From contig FJOG01000004.1 in NCBI GenBank assembly GCA_900073065.1, forward strand, positions 554,061 through 618,060: a stretch of 64,000 bases of DNA, written 5' to 3'. The notes under the pieces were generated by a model, which worked only from the letters and a program-made list of their open reading frames with translations, did not search any database and was not told the DNA's origin. The DNA comes from Phialocephala subalpina. Lineage: Eukaryota > Ascomycota > Leotiomycetes > Helotiales > Mollisiaceae. Positions within the stretch are counted from its first letter, which is position 1. Each line of letters starts with the position of its first letter. Positions 22,856 through 34,564 of this stretch are shown here, in pieces. The translations under genes and the position numbers were made by a program.

Positions 22856-23824
22856 TGGGAAGGAAGACTGGGTGTTGAGGAAGGTACTGTGGTTGGTGGC
22901 GTACTTGGCTGGCGGGAGAGGTGGAATGCGAGGAAGGAACACCCAGTACTGACGTCCGATCGATGCCGCAGACTCCGATCTGTTCGAAAACTGCAAGAAA
23001 TTAGAGCCCATTGTGAGAGGAAGGTGTAGCTATCGCGCTGCCTACCTTGCGGATGCAGAGAAGGCTGATTGACTGAAGGACATCGTGGGCGACACGACGG
23101 AGATAGTGGAGGAAGCCAAAGGATAGAATACAGAAATGGATGAGCACGAACACGTTATGATCTACAATCAAGATGATGAGTAGAGGGTGTCTTTGTGGAA
23201 GAAAGAATTCGAGTTTGTACAAGTTTTCAGCTGCGAACGATGTCTCGAGGATGGAGAACGCGTGATCACGTGCTAGGTGGGGCAAGCCTCCGCCAGGTCG
23301 CAAAATCGGACGAACCTAGATTTCTTAAAGCTTCAGACTACCATCCTGCTCCACTACATACCAGGAAAGGATTACTCGACGCGACAAACATCAATCTCAA
23401 TCTCGACTGACTAAATTGGAACGACTGAATTCACCAGAGCTTTGCTGCGAGGGACAGCTCGGCTCGCAGCTGAAGAAGAGGTGCGTCGTTCTCCAGACGC
23501 TTCATTCATGGCAGGGCAAGAGGACCTGCACGCGTTTAGATGCACAGAAGCCTGACAGAACAAGACTAGGACGAAACCGATCACTCCGCCCAGCCATAAA
23601 TATTGTTATTCGAGGAATGTTCGAATCAACTACCGAGTTTCTCTCCACAATGTCCGACTGCCTACCCCACTTGGGATGACAGACAATAACACCCCTCTCC
23701 AAGCTGCGGATATCAGGAACCGCAGGTTATGTGACGGGAGCAGATCCAGTTTTCTTTTCTGCGCCTTGTGCCATGCATGATAGGCGTGCGCACGGCCACG
23801 GACTCAGGATCTCGCAAACACAGA
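22856..23824. other. Intergenic, nothing recognised
   Basis: No supported gene or repeat between the foldback and the non-autonomous hAT element. Confidence 0.35.
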
Positions 23825-24345
23825 CAGAGAGTCCAATCAGTCAGTCGACTGATCAATTGACTGATCAGTGATCAGTCTCAGTCATTTAGTTGACCATTTT
23901 AATTCATATCAGTCATTCAGCTGGCCACTGATCAGTGACTGATCAGTTGGAGATCCTAGGAATGCCCTATTTTTAGGTACAAATGTAGCTATTTTAGGGC
24001 TAAAGTTATCAAAAAAGCAGAGAATTTAAGAGCAAAATCTCTAAATCTTAAGCCTTGAGAATAGTTCCGAAATACCTTAAAAATATTTACGGTTATAGCT
24101 ATAGAAGTCTATTATACTTAAAAGAGTTTAAATAATAGATAAATTATTAAATTTTGCGAGTATATCTTCAAGTTTTTGTTAATGTAACGTGACTTTTTGG
24201 TTACGTTCTCAACTGATCAGTAACTGATCAGTTGATCAGTTTCAGTCAATCAGTTGAGCCCTTTGTGATCAGTCATTCAGTTGAGGGTTTACCTTCAACT
24301 GATGACTGACTGACTGGCTGACTGACTGACTGATTGGACTCTCTG
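23825..24345. mobile_element. Non-autonomous hAT-type element, 521 bp
   Basis: Perfect 22-bp terminal inverted repeats begin CAGAGAGTCCAATCAGTCAG; CAGAG/CAGTG is the usual hAT end. The flanks carry an 8-bp duplication matching at 7 of 8 positions (AACACAGA at 23817, GACACAGA at 24346). Both ends are packed with TGATCAGT/CAGTCA subterminal motifs, as expected for transposase binding. The centre is AT-rich and non-coding. Confidence 0.85.
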
Positions 24346-26258
24346 GACACAGAGAAGAGAGACTCTGACAATCTGCGAAACCAATACATCACTTGAATAT
24401 CAAAGCTAGCACTTTCTCCACTCCAAAACATCAAGAATTCAAATTCGAGGACTCTGCAACGAATAACAGAAGTTTCGGCGGAAGATCAACGCGCCATTGG
24501 AGGATGCGAAATAAACATCGATTCTCGAGCCACGGGCAAAACAAAGCAGGCTCCGCTCCACAGCGGCGGGTATCTGGAAAGGCAAAGAGTACTCCTCATT
24601 AGCAGATCGAGCGCAGGTCTTATCTCTGAACATGCGGCAAAGCAGACCCTCCAAGATAGTTAGCCTGCGGACATGCTATACGATAAGGCGCTTGCCGCCA
24701 GATCAGTTCACTCGAATAGCCCCTCCAAAATCTCTCTAACAATCCCCTCGAACCCATGGCCGCAACACCATTCATCCGGATATTTGTATGTATGGCGAGA
24801 GATTTACCTCGAGCAGCAGGAGCTTCGATAGCAGACCCATAAATCGAAAGAGGATGATAGGAGAAGCAAGTTCGTACGGCATACACCTCGTCTCAGTCGA
24901 ATTCACAATCAGGCGTTGCCGGTCCCCGAGGTCACCTCCTTCCACATATGGTCGATTCTGAGATACCGAAGGGCTGGTAGGTCTCATCGGGTCGCATCGA
25001 AGTCTGTTCTAGAGCGTGGTCAGCAGCAGGCTCGGGCTGGAGAATACAGAAACCATGGAGCTGGAATCAATCATGCACGCTCTGCTGATAGTGGCAGACA
25101 AGGGCCACAACGAAAGGTCTGCAACTTTGGATATGAAGACAAGGCTAGGATTCCAAAGCCTTACGGGAGATGCATCGTTGAACCGCTCTCGCTACTGGCC
25201 ATTTCGAAGTCCAGTAAGCAGTCAGCTCGGACTGAAATTTGCCCTTCGCTCTTGCCTTGGCAGCGCTAGAGGACTCACACGTGACTAATTTCTGGGCGAT
25301 ATTAAGTCGTCGCCCTCCCCCCTTTTTCTCCTCGTTTCTTTTGTCCAACTGAAGCCATATCGGACTTTGTCAACCCCAGGACTTGTTAATGGGCGGGCAC
25401 CGCCTTATCGCAACTGTTCCTTATCGCTATAGGGCAGTATTGTTAATCATCCTCGTCCCCCCCTTGGCGTCCACTTTGATTCGTCATCGGCAGCAGCAGC
25501 GGGAAGAGTATAACCGCCATCTATGGGGCCTTCAGTTGTTCCAACGGTAGAGAAGTAACACCTTCCTATTTCATCCAAATTGAGCGTGTCGCAACCCAAT
25601 ATCTAATGTCTATGCAGTGCATACCACCACTCTTGGAGTTGCTCCGACACTGCGAGTCGTAGGAAGAAGTCTTCCTTATCGCCACGCGGGCTTCCCATTC
25701 TCATTGCTGCAAAATTTCAGTCTCGACTCCTTCCAGATCGTATTCCAGAAGCCAAGATCCCCACAATCCTTGTTGGTAGTCGCATGCTATCATCTTGAAG
25801 ATTGGCGATAAGCCACGAAACTTGGTGCTAAATCAAGCATCTCTCAGCGAAAACAAGCTCCGCCAAGATGGAGAGGATTTGGGGTTCGTGTTCCCAGCCA
25901 AAAAAGGAAGTTCCGTACCTTGATAATCCTGAAATCTGCCCAAGTCTGTCTGTGTTCAGGTTGGTTCTTATCTGGCGACAGCGACGACCGTGCGTTGCTC
26001 GACAGATATTGTGCAGGAGACGATGCGGAGCCCTGTCGTATGTTGCACCGACACTCAAATCGAGGCCTCTGATAAGAGATCGAGTTGGATGTAACAGTGG
26101 GGAGACTTCTGGCTGCAAAGGTCCTTCTGCATTGGCCTTTATCCGGCAGAACAATGCGGTTCGCATGGTGACCTTTTATACCACGCCGAGGTCCAGCTGA
26201 AACGGTTCTCATCAGCTTCTTTTTGGTTTGACGGCGCGTTCTTGAGATTATCGCAAAA
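24346..26258. other. Intergenic; upstream of the OPT transporter
   Basis: No supported gene in 1.9 kb. Two TTATCGC (GATA-type, reversed) motifs occur near 25405 and 25423. The region close to 26258 must contain the OPT promoter and leader. Confidence 0.35.
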
Positions 26259-29114
26259 ATGGTGAAAGCCAAAGGTCCAGTGCTAGATCATATCCAGTCC
26301 TCGTTCGATCCCTTACCTCAATTCTCCGAGAAGAAAGGACATGACATCGAGATTGATGTAGTTGAGCCAGATTACGATGATCTTTCGACCGACAAGATCT
26401 ATGTTCCTGGTGAAGACGAGGAGTTCATCGACCCTCGGTTGAAAGACTATCCAATTCCCCTTGTTGCGTAAGGATTCTACTGCCCTCTCGAGGAGCGACG
26501 ATACTGATACCACTACAGCAAGACTGTTGATCTTCACAATGACCCCACGTAAGTCCTTTCAATCTGCGAAGCCGATTCATCTACTCACAGAAGAAAGGGA
26601 GCCTATCCTCACGTTCCGGTTCTGGTTCCTGTCAACGTTCTGGGTTGTGGTTGGATGCGGGATCTCGTCCTTCTACTACTTCAAGCCATATTACATGTAC
26701 CTGACCAGCTATGCTATCCAATTGCTCTCATGGGGAATGGGTAGCTTTATGGCCAACCGTCTTCCAAAGAGAACTTTCTCTACCTTTGGCAAGAAATGGT
26801 CTTTCAACCCAGGCCCATGGAATCCGAAGGAACACGCGCTCATCATTGTCGCATACTGGGGTTCAGTGAGTGACATTGTACTCGTTTCAGAACGTCCGCT
26901 GACCTTCTCAGTGCTACACAGCATATGGTCTCGGCCCACTCTCCGCGATGGAATTGTACTACGGCAAGAAAATGAACGCAGGATGGGGCATTCTCTTCTT
27001 GATCACAACACAAATGATCGGTTATGGCTTTGCAGGCCTCTTCCGTGACATCTTGGTCCGACCCCCGAAGATTTACTATCCAGGTGTCCTTCCAAACGTC
27101 GCTTTGTTCAATGCAATGCACAGAAATCCCTCCGTGACGAAGAAGTCCCTCAAGTTCTTCTCTTATGTCGCGGTGGCAGCTTTTGTCTGGGAATGGTTCC
27201 CGCAGCTCATCTTCCCAATGTTGAGTACGTGCTTATTCCCATGCTAAATTGCTGTTTCTTTCTATGAAGCTCTGATTGTTAGGAGCTGTCTCTGGAGCTG
27301 AGACATAAGGACAAACGGACCTCCTCCGTTTGTATGCAGACTCCTAAGACAGCTCCCAGAGCTGCCAACCCAAGTTTTAGCTTTGTACCATGCTAATTTG
27401 TTGAAGGTTCGCTGCCTCTGCTTTGCTACATGGGTCACGGAAATTGGATCGCATATATCTTAGGCTCTGGATATACAGGATTCGTAAGCTTTCCATCTTT
27501 ATTGTGAGGACACAGACTCATGATCTCCAGGGACTGCTTGACATCAGTTTGGACTGGAACTACATCTCCTTCTGGTCACCCCTGTATACCCCACTCTGGG
27601 CAAACGCCAACCAATTTATTGGCGCCATGGCACTATGCTGGTTCATCTACCCAATCATGTACTTCACCAACACATTGGATGCCAAGACCTATGCTCCCAT
27701 GTCCTCCGGAACCTTCGATGACACCGGCGCTACCTACAACATCTCCCGCATCATGAACGCAGACCACACCTTGAACCAAGCAGCGATGGACGCCTACTCG
27801 CGTCCTCAATGGTCAGCCTCATACGCCATGTACTTCTTCTGCGGCTTCGCTGCCTCGACAGGAGCCATGCTGTATGCTTGTCTGTACTATGGCCCCCAAG
27901 CATGGAAGGGTATCAAGGAGGGATGGTTCAACAAGCGCGATACACATAACGACCCTTACCTCCTGATGATGGACAAATTCAAGCGTGTTCCTCATTGGTG
28001 GTATGCTGCTCTTCTCGCTATCTGCGCGGCTCTATCCATCGGTCAATTGTACGGTGCTGGCATGCAACTTCCTTGGTGGTGAGTACCCCGCTTCCAGTGA
28101 CATTCACAGCAAAACTGACCTGGCTGATAGGGGGTTCCTCGTCATCTCCGCCATCTCTTGTGTCTTCACTTTCCCCAACGGCATTCTTTGGGGTATCGCG
28201 AACATGCAAGTTGGCATGGCGTTCCTCAGTGAAGTCATCGCTGGTGCCTTGTTCCCTGGCAAGCCTCTCGCTGTGCTCACCTGCATGGTGTACGGTCGTC
28301 AAATCCTCGAACAGAACTTGAACTTAATCTCTGATTACAAGTTTGGCTTCTACATGAAGATTCCCGAGACTGAAATGTTTATTGGTCAAGTTTATGGCAC
28401 CTTGCTGGGACCTTTCATCAATTATGGAATGATGCGTAAGTCTCACTTCTCATTCCCGATAACCTCAAAAAGGGGCTATGCTGACAACCTACCAGGATGG
28501 ATCATCGACAACGAAGGCCCCAAACTCACCGGAGAAGTCGCCTCGTCCGCCTGGAACGCCCTCAAAACCAAGAACTTCTACTCCCAATCCGTGCTCTGGG
28601 GTGTCCTCGGCCCCAAAGTCTTCTTCGGCGCCGGCTCCCAATACTCTTGGCTTTACTACGCTTTCCTCGTTGGACCCGCGTGTGTACTTCTTGTTTGGTT
28701 GGTGCATAAGAAGAAGCCGGAGTGGAAGTTGGAGGAGAGGTTTAATCCTGTGTTGATCTTTTCAGGTGGTGTTTGGTTCCCAGTTTATCAGACGGCGAAT
28801 ATTTTGACTAGTGCTGCTTTTAGTACTTTTTTGTACGTGGCTTTTTTCAACCCCCCTACATTTACTCTGTAATTGAGGCCTATACTAACGTTGCTGATAG
28901 CATGGGTTATATGTACCGATATCATCCGGTTTGGTTCAGAAAGTACAACTACCTCCTCGGTGTTGGACTCGACTGCGGTACCCAACTCATGCAGACCGTC
29001 ATGGTGTTCGGTATCAATCTGCCAAATGTCTCTTTTCCTTACTGGTGGGGCAACAATGCCAACGCTATCGACCGCTGCTTCCCACCTTCAACGCTTCCAC
29101 CTGCTGCGGCATAA
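26259..29114 (+). CDS. Oligopeptide transporter, OPT family
   Basis: Nine exons keep frame: 26259-26467, 26519-26548, 26598-26865, 26912-27224, 27407-27483, 27531-28078, 28131-28435, 28496-28832 and 28901-29114, total 766 residues, normal for fungal OPT proteins. After an acidic cytosolic N-terminus come many membrane segments with OPT-type blocks: SLDWNYISFWSPLYTPLWAN, the NPG-like PNGILWGIANMQVGMAFLSE, GPKVFFG, and GINLPNVSFPYWWGNNANAI near the end. It should import small peptides or glutathione-like substrates by proton symport at the plasma membrane; specificity is unknown. Intron 4 (182 nt) is three to four times longer than the others and contains an inverted-repeat insertion. All exon joins have standard GT-AG borders. 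Confidence 0.9.
27268..27365. mobile_element. Hairpin insertion inside OPT intron 4
   Basis: AGCTCTG...GGAGCTGTCT on the left pairs with its complement on the right (GACAGCTCC, CAGAGCT), and the centre is a tight stem ACAAACGGA / TCCGTTTGT. It accounts for the extra length of this intron and is probably a small MITE. Confidence 0.6.
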
Positions 29115-30620
29115 ACGATGCCGGGATAGTGGAGACTGGAGAGGTGGAAGTGGGTGCTTGAGCGGAGGAACACGTTCAGGGTAGTGGCGGTGTGGTGGTA
29201 GGTGATGTTGATGAGATGATGACTGTCTTTACGAGATCCATGATAAATTTATACCATTTGAATTGCTTGAGCTGCTACTACTATCAATGTTTTTAACTTC
29301 TTTACTCTCTTCTTCCATCTTTCCTACTTACGCCTTGCTGCCGTCTTGTTGATCTCAGTTTCGTGGTTGGAGTGCTTGGAGTTCCAGGCTCCTTGCGATA
29401 TATCTCAGCGCCTCAGGCTGAGAATCGCTAGCTTCCAGGCTACCACTGCCAAGTTTCAGGGCATGTTGGCTCGCTTCAGCCTTCAGCACGCCAGCAGTCG
29501 CTCAAATGGATATCTTTTCTGGCAATATCAAAGCATCTGAGTGCGAAAATAGCGAAGTTCTTCAAATCCTTGAGATGATCCAAGCCTAATATCTTCAACT
29601 CCAGCGAAGAGACGCTGAGGCGTCGGAATTTATCGCTGAGGTCACTGGTTTTCAGGCATCCGCTCGCTGGACTTTCAGGCTGCTGGTCGCCAAATAGGAG
29701 TCAAGGACAGTGCGTACCGTTTACGGCAAGGGGGGAGACTTTTCGGCACTAGAGGAAGCCGAATGGAAGCGCGAGCATTAGGACGCAAAAGGGCACTATC
29801 CACAGGCCAGGAATATTCAGACCCCATCTAACTCAAATCTCAGAGGCAGCACACGCCCTCTCCCCCAACATCACCGCCAGCTCTAAAACCCACCCTCCTT
29901 CCTCCCTTCCACACAACTCAAATGCTCAATAGATTCCCTCCTCGGTCTGCAACTCACATCATCATCGCTATTCTTGCCATCACTATCAAACTGCGGATCC
30001 TCGGAGAGTAGCAAGCACTTTTATCTAGTTGAGCAGCAAATGACACTCGTGATTGGCCGAGGTACCTCATTATTTTCAATCTGGGATCATTCCCTTGCCC
30101 GAAAAATGATCCCTGTGTGAATGTATGTCAATTACATAGTGATTGGCAGAAATATGGAACAAGAATCACTGCTCCTCAGAAAGACAGGGAGCTCGCTTCT
30201 GAAGCGAGGAATGCCAAGAGTTTCGTGTGCGGGTAATACACAAAAAGTATTGTACAAGGAGATTATGTTTGGCGCGATGGTAGTAAAGGATGCTCTGGGT
30301 TCTTTTTGATTCATTTTCGAAGACAAAGACAAGGATTCGTGGATTTGAGGAGGAGCAAGCCGAATCGAGGACACTTTTGGTTCTTGATTCACTTCAACTC
30401 ATGATCAGAAACAACAGCAAATCCTGTTCCATACAGAAAGCGATTTTCAAAGTAACTTATGTGGGTTGAGAATATTGGAAAAAGAAAGAGTGCCTCAATA
30501 TATTGGACATTGTGTGGGGGTGCAAGGCTTATTCATTATTTCTTCAGACAGCAAGTAAACCTCCGATCCAGCAACCATTACCATGTTTCCTCATCAACAT
30601 CGCAACCCAGCATACATCTT
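29115..30620. other. Intergenic downstream of the OPT gene
   Basis: No supported gene. 29340-29710 is rich in CAGGC/CTTCAGG-type short motifs but has no long frame or recognisable element ends. Confidence 0.35.
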
Positions 30621-31496
30621 TCAAGAACCAAATCCACCATCGGTAGCTCCAGCCTCCTTCAACATCTTCTTCTCATACCGATCACTAGCTCGCTTTTGTG
30701 CTGCCTGGTACTCCTGATCTTTGTGATTCTTTCCGAAGCTATCGCTGACTACTGCTCCTCTATCAAGTCGATACTTCTTTAAAGCCTCACGCTCGGGAAT
30801 CGTGACGCGAATGCGGTGCAACACCTGATCTGGATGCTTTGCGAAGGAGCTACCGGATTTCTGTTGGTAACTTGGGCGGATAGCCTTCAACTCAGCTTCG
30901 GTCAAACTCACCTGAGGTTGCGCGTACTCAAGGCGTTGCCTGCAGATATTAGCATGAGCAGCAAAACAGCCTTGATCTACTTACTTGTATGGAGCATTCT
31001 TTGTTCTTGTCTTGCCATGCTTGTTGACGTAAGTCTCTCTCACGACTCGAGTCTGACTTGGTGCGGCAGGTGCGGGATTTGGATCAAAGGTTGGACGCAA
31101 GCCAGTCTCGTCGACAGCAAAGGTATTATTTGCAGAAATCATTGCATATGATGTACTGGATTGCGGCTCGATGGCAGTGAAAGTCCCTGCTTGGTATTGC
31201 TGCGCGAAGTATGGTTGCATCTGCTCATAGTAACCGAAGTCGGGGTGTTGTTGCGGATTAAAGCTGTCGACTTGCTTGTGTTTGTGCATTCCACCACTGG
31301 GAAAGACATACTATGCGCGTTAGATAGGTGGATAAAAGACTAATTATTGAGACGAACTTACCGCTTGCTGTGACATGTTGATATCTTCAAGTTGCGTGTG
31401 TCCGTCAATTCCATCGGTGGAGAAGAAATTCTAGACGCGTTAGATAACCGAACAAGAACGCAATCACTGGGGTGCGCATACCGGTTGCTGTGACAT
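30621..31496 (-). CDS. Four-exon gene of unknown family with an internal exon duplication
   Basis: Exons 31496-31482 (5 codons), 31430-31362, 31310-30985 and 30939-30621 join to 242 residues. No known domain. A conserved-looking block YVNKHGKTRTKNAPYK precedes the last intron, and the last exon holds LTEAELKAIRPSYQ, HPDQVLHRIRVTIPEREALK and AAQKRASDRYEKKML. A paralogue with the same blocks and intron positions lies at 55185-56265. Exons 2 and 3 both start with similar coding: NFFSTDGIDGHTQLEDIN against YVFPSGGMHKHKQVDSFN, each preceded by MSQQ, so an exon-intron unit was duplicated. The protein is rich in Gln and Tyr in the middle and basic at the end; location and role unknown. Introns are all GT-AG with standard lengths. 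Confidence 0.7.
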
Positions 31497-32072
31497 GTTT
31501 CTCTGGTTGCCGCTTTCTGTGGACCTCAACGCGGACAAGGGAAGATGGTAGATCGGAAGGAGGAGTACAGCACCAGAGGCCTTGTTTATAAAGGCGACGA
31601 CATTGCAACGGTGATTAGAATTATTCAACTAGTGCCACGCTAGTCCCTTCTCAGACACTTCATCCTTTCCAAAGAAAGACAAGGCTCTAGCCAGAGCAGC
31701 ATTATGTGCGGAAGTACATTTGCCCGAAGTTTCTCCTTGTAATGACCTAGAGAAGTTCACAACTTGTAAGTATTAAATTGTTTGAACCTTTATAGGAATA
31801 GCATTACATGGAATAAATGTTGGTAAAGATTGGGAGAGGAATTGCGCTTCTTTATATCTTCATGTTCCTGTTGTTTCTCTTGACTTTCACTTCACGGCGC
31901 GCTCGCTACTCATTACATTCAAACTTCCGGTTTGGGTATCGTGCACTACGCAATTGTTCAAACAAATACACTGAGGCAAAGAGACCACACGTTCAAGATG
32001 AAGGAGTACATAGAGGAGTGTAGGTTGCTTGCAGATTTGCTATTGGAGCCATCATTTCTCTTGCAAACCAAG
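31497..32072. other. Intergenic
   Basis: Upstream region of the four-exon gene, with an AT box (TTTATAAAGG) near 31586. No further gene seen. Confidence 0.35.
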
Positions 32073-32952
32073 TCATTCGAGCCTCCGGGCTCGTCTTGAT
32101 CGCCTCCTTTGACGAATTTCCCTCCGGTCTCTCACTCCATTCTGGTGCATATTTACAGTACATTTCTTCCATTCACAATCAGGTAATAGAGTGTGTTCTT
32201 TGATCTTCTCCATCACCTCGCAATGAAGGTCACAATTTGCACCGACAGCTTCTACCCATTCCATATCCTTGTTGCAGCTTGCAAAGCTTTGTCGAACCAA
32301 ATAGTCCTTGGTCATGCGGTCAACGAAGCTTGCTTGCATGGAAGAGCCATTTACCGTATTTTCATACACAAAGCATACCTCCTCGGGGCTTGGAAGTCTA
32401 TGCTCCCTGGAAAGACATTGTTGCACTTGAGAAACGGTTTTTTGGGCAAGTTCAGTCATTCCAAAAATGTCGGCGAGGACAAACAAGCCACAGACGGAGA
32501 GACAATGAGTACCATCTCTGACTCGGCCATCATTTGAGTGCTGTAGACGACACTCGAGCTTTCCGCTGCAGATCCAATCCACGAAGTGAGCAAACGCAGT
32601 GTGGTGGTGTTCCTCGAGGTTGATCTTCTTTGCAACGCTCTCCTCAAAGCCGCCTTTAAAAGCGGCCCGGAAGTATTCCGAATGATCGCACAGCAGCTGC
32701 TCTGGCAAAAACCAAGTCTTCTGTGCGTCTCCAGTGCCGACAGAGACTTCGACGCGAGCACTGACGACAAAATATCCGGAGAAATGTCAACTTGTGGGGT
32801 CATCTGAATGAGGTCAGGGCCATGTACTCGTTGATTGGAGTCAATTGCTTGACGTTTTCAAGTCCTTCGGGGACAGCTCGGACGGAGTGAGTGCAAACTT
32901 CCATGTTCTCGTCAGAAATTTCTAGCTCGTACCAAGCCTCATCAAAATCCAT
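32073..32952 (-). CDS. BTB/POZ-domain protein
   Basis: The frame from 32760 down to 32073 encodes a BTB domain: VEVSVGTGDAQKTWFLPEQL, then LCDHSEYFRAAFKGGFEES, INLEEHHHTAFAHFVDWICS, GKLEC. The C-terminal part is helical and ends in a basic RDRREIRQRRRSRRARR stretch. The frame has a stop upstream of the domain, so a 5' exon is needed. One possibility joins 32952-32933 (MDFDEA) to 32760 through a GTACGA...GTCAG intron, which keeps frame and gives 235 residues; the exact start is uncertain. BTB proteins mediate dimerisation or serve as Cul3 adaptors; fungal versions of this type are numerous and uncharacterised. Confidence 0.7.
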
Positions 32953-33657
32953 GATTTGTAGTGGTCGTTGAATCACAAACGAAGGGTGTTGTATTGGACT
33001 TTCTGCGCTAATGATGATGTAGGTTTGAATTGACGTCAGCAAAAAAATGAGTGAAACCGAAAGGGGCTGGGAGGAGGTAGGAAGAAATATTATATCATCC
33101 ACAGGAGCACTCTACTTTTGCTTTTGCATGCTCGGGACGCTTCAGGTAAGAGCGCTAAGGGTGTGTGAGGAGGGTGGATCAGCTATTTGACAGGATGCTG
33201 TATGAGCGGCGGTCTTCCAAGCTGCAGCCCCTGCACTTCCTTCACGATCACTTGCATGAAACTAGAAAGATAGGAGAAAACGGGACGAGGCATACCTGCC
33301 CAGTGCTGCTTTTCTCACTCAACGCATAGTCGAGGAACCCCATGCGAGAAGTAATGTTGCCGAGAAACAAACTTTTCCCAGTCGTCCTCGAATTCGAGGG
33401 CAGAGTGGCATCTCACAGCTCGGAAACATCTTGAAGTTTACCCTTATGGGAAACTTTACAATGATGAAGTGACTGTACAATGTTTTAGCTTGCAACCTGT
33501 GTGTCAAAAATTTCAAATTTGGATGACTCGAAGACTGTGCTCAGAGGATACTCGATTTGAAGTGCGAGGATCTTCGAAAAGTTTCTCGAAAAATGAAAAG
33601 CTATGAAAGCGCGAATTCAAGTATATACACTGCGAACGAGGTGAGAACACAGAGTTG
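32953..33657. other. Intergenic between the two BTB-type genes
   Basis: No supported gene; leader of the upstream-lying minus-strand BTB gene is expected here. Confidence 0.35.
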
Positions 33658-34564
33658 TCAATGTTCGCCGCTACGCGGGCCCCTACTTCCTTCTACCGAC
33701 TCCCTCAACCCAGCCAATATCTCAGCCGCTTCTGACACAGCATCCTCTTCATGGCTGCTGCCGAGCACCCTTCGTAACGACTCGGATGACTCAGTTGTGG
33801 CTGTGTATTCGGTATTCGTTGACGATGGCCGTTCGACAAAGTCAGCATCTGATGAGGTCCATGGGTGATGCAGTCGGCAATCCCAAATCTCACACGATGC
33901 TGCAGATTTGTTCAAATGATGCTGACATGCTCTGAGAATGTCGAAGGCAAAGTCCTCATGGCAAGCGCTGAGGGATGCAAGCTCTCGTAGATTGACTCGA
34001 GCCGAGTGGGAAAAAAAGAGACGAACAAAGTGTTTAACAATGCTTTGGAGAAGGCGTGTGGAATGTTCCATTGAGTACAGGTATCCAATTTCTGTAGGAA
34101 GAGGTAGCCAGGATCCCTGCCAGTATGGTTTCCGGACTTGCTCATATAGAAGTTGACTTTCCTCTGCCAGATCAGGGAGGTGGAACTGGACTGCGAGGAC
34201 ATACACCACGCACCACTCCGATACGTGTGTATCGTTGTTGATGTGGTGTATATCCATATCCTCCATCGGAAGGCAATTCATGTATCGAATGAGATGTCCA
34301 AATACTCTTGTTGCCAGTGCTGGCAGGCGGATATGGAACTCTTCGTCGTCAAGATATGTCGTGGAAGCCGCTCGGAAGGCATTCAGGGTAGGTCCGGGCG
34401 GAATTGGGGATTTGAGGTGATGGAAGTCTGGTTGTCCTTGATCTCCAACAAGTACATGAACGACTTGACACTCATTCGCGCAACATGGACTTGACAGAAT
34501 CAGCAAAGGCGCTAGAGCAAAAATGTAAAGGTACGAACCACTGGGCTGGCACTGGCAGAGACAT
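33658..34564 (-). CDS. Second BTB-like protein
   Basis: Exons 34564-34539 and 34489-33658 with a 49-nt intron give 285 residues (start MSLPVPAQ). The layout follows fungal BTB proteins: VVHVLVGDQGQPDFHHLKSP, then a degenerate core (FRAASTTYLDDEEFHIRLPA, VFGHLIRYMNCLPME), then VVYVLAVQFHLPDLAEES and a helical C-terminal region. The sequence is more diverged than its neighbour, so the BTB call rests on pattern and order of blocks. The C-terminus is Ser/Glu-rich. A longer unspliced reading from 34704 is less likely because splicing gives a clean start. Confidence 0.6.

Noticed and set aside
25868..26200. Plus-strand frame upstream of the OPT gene
   Set aside because: No recognisable content and it lies where the OPT promoter and leader are expected; a faint tRNA T-loop-like GGTTCG here does not fold into a tRNA.
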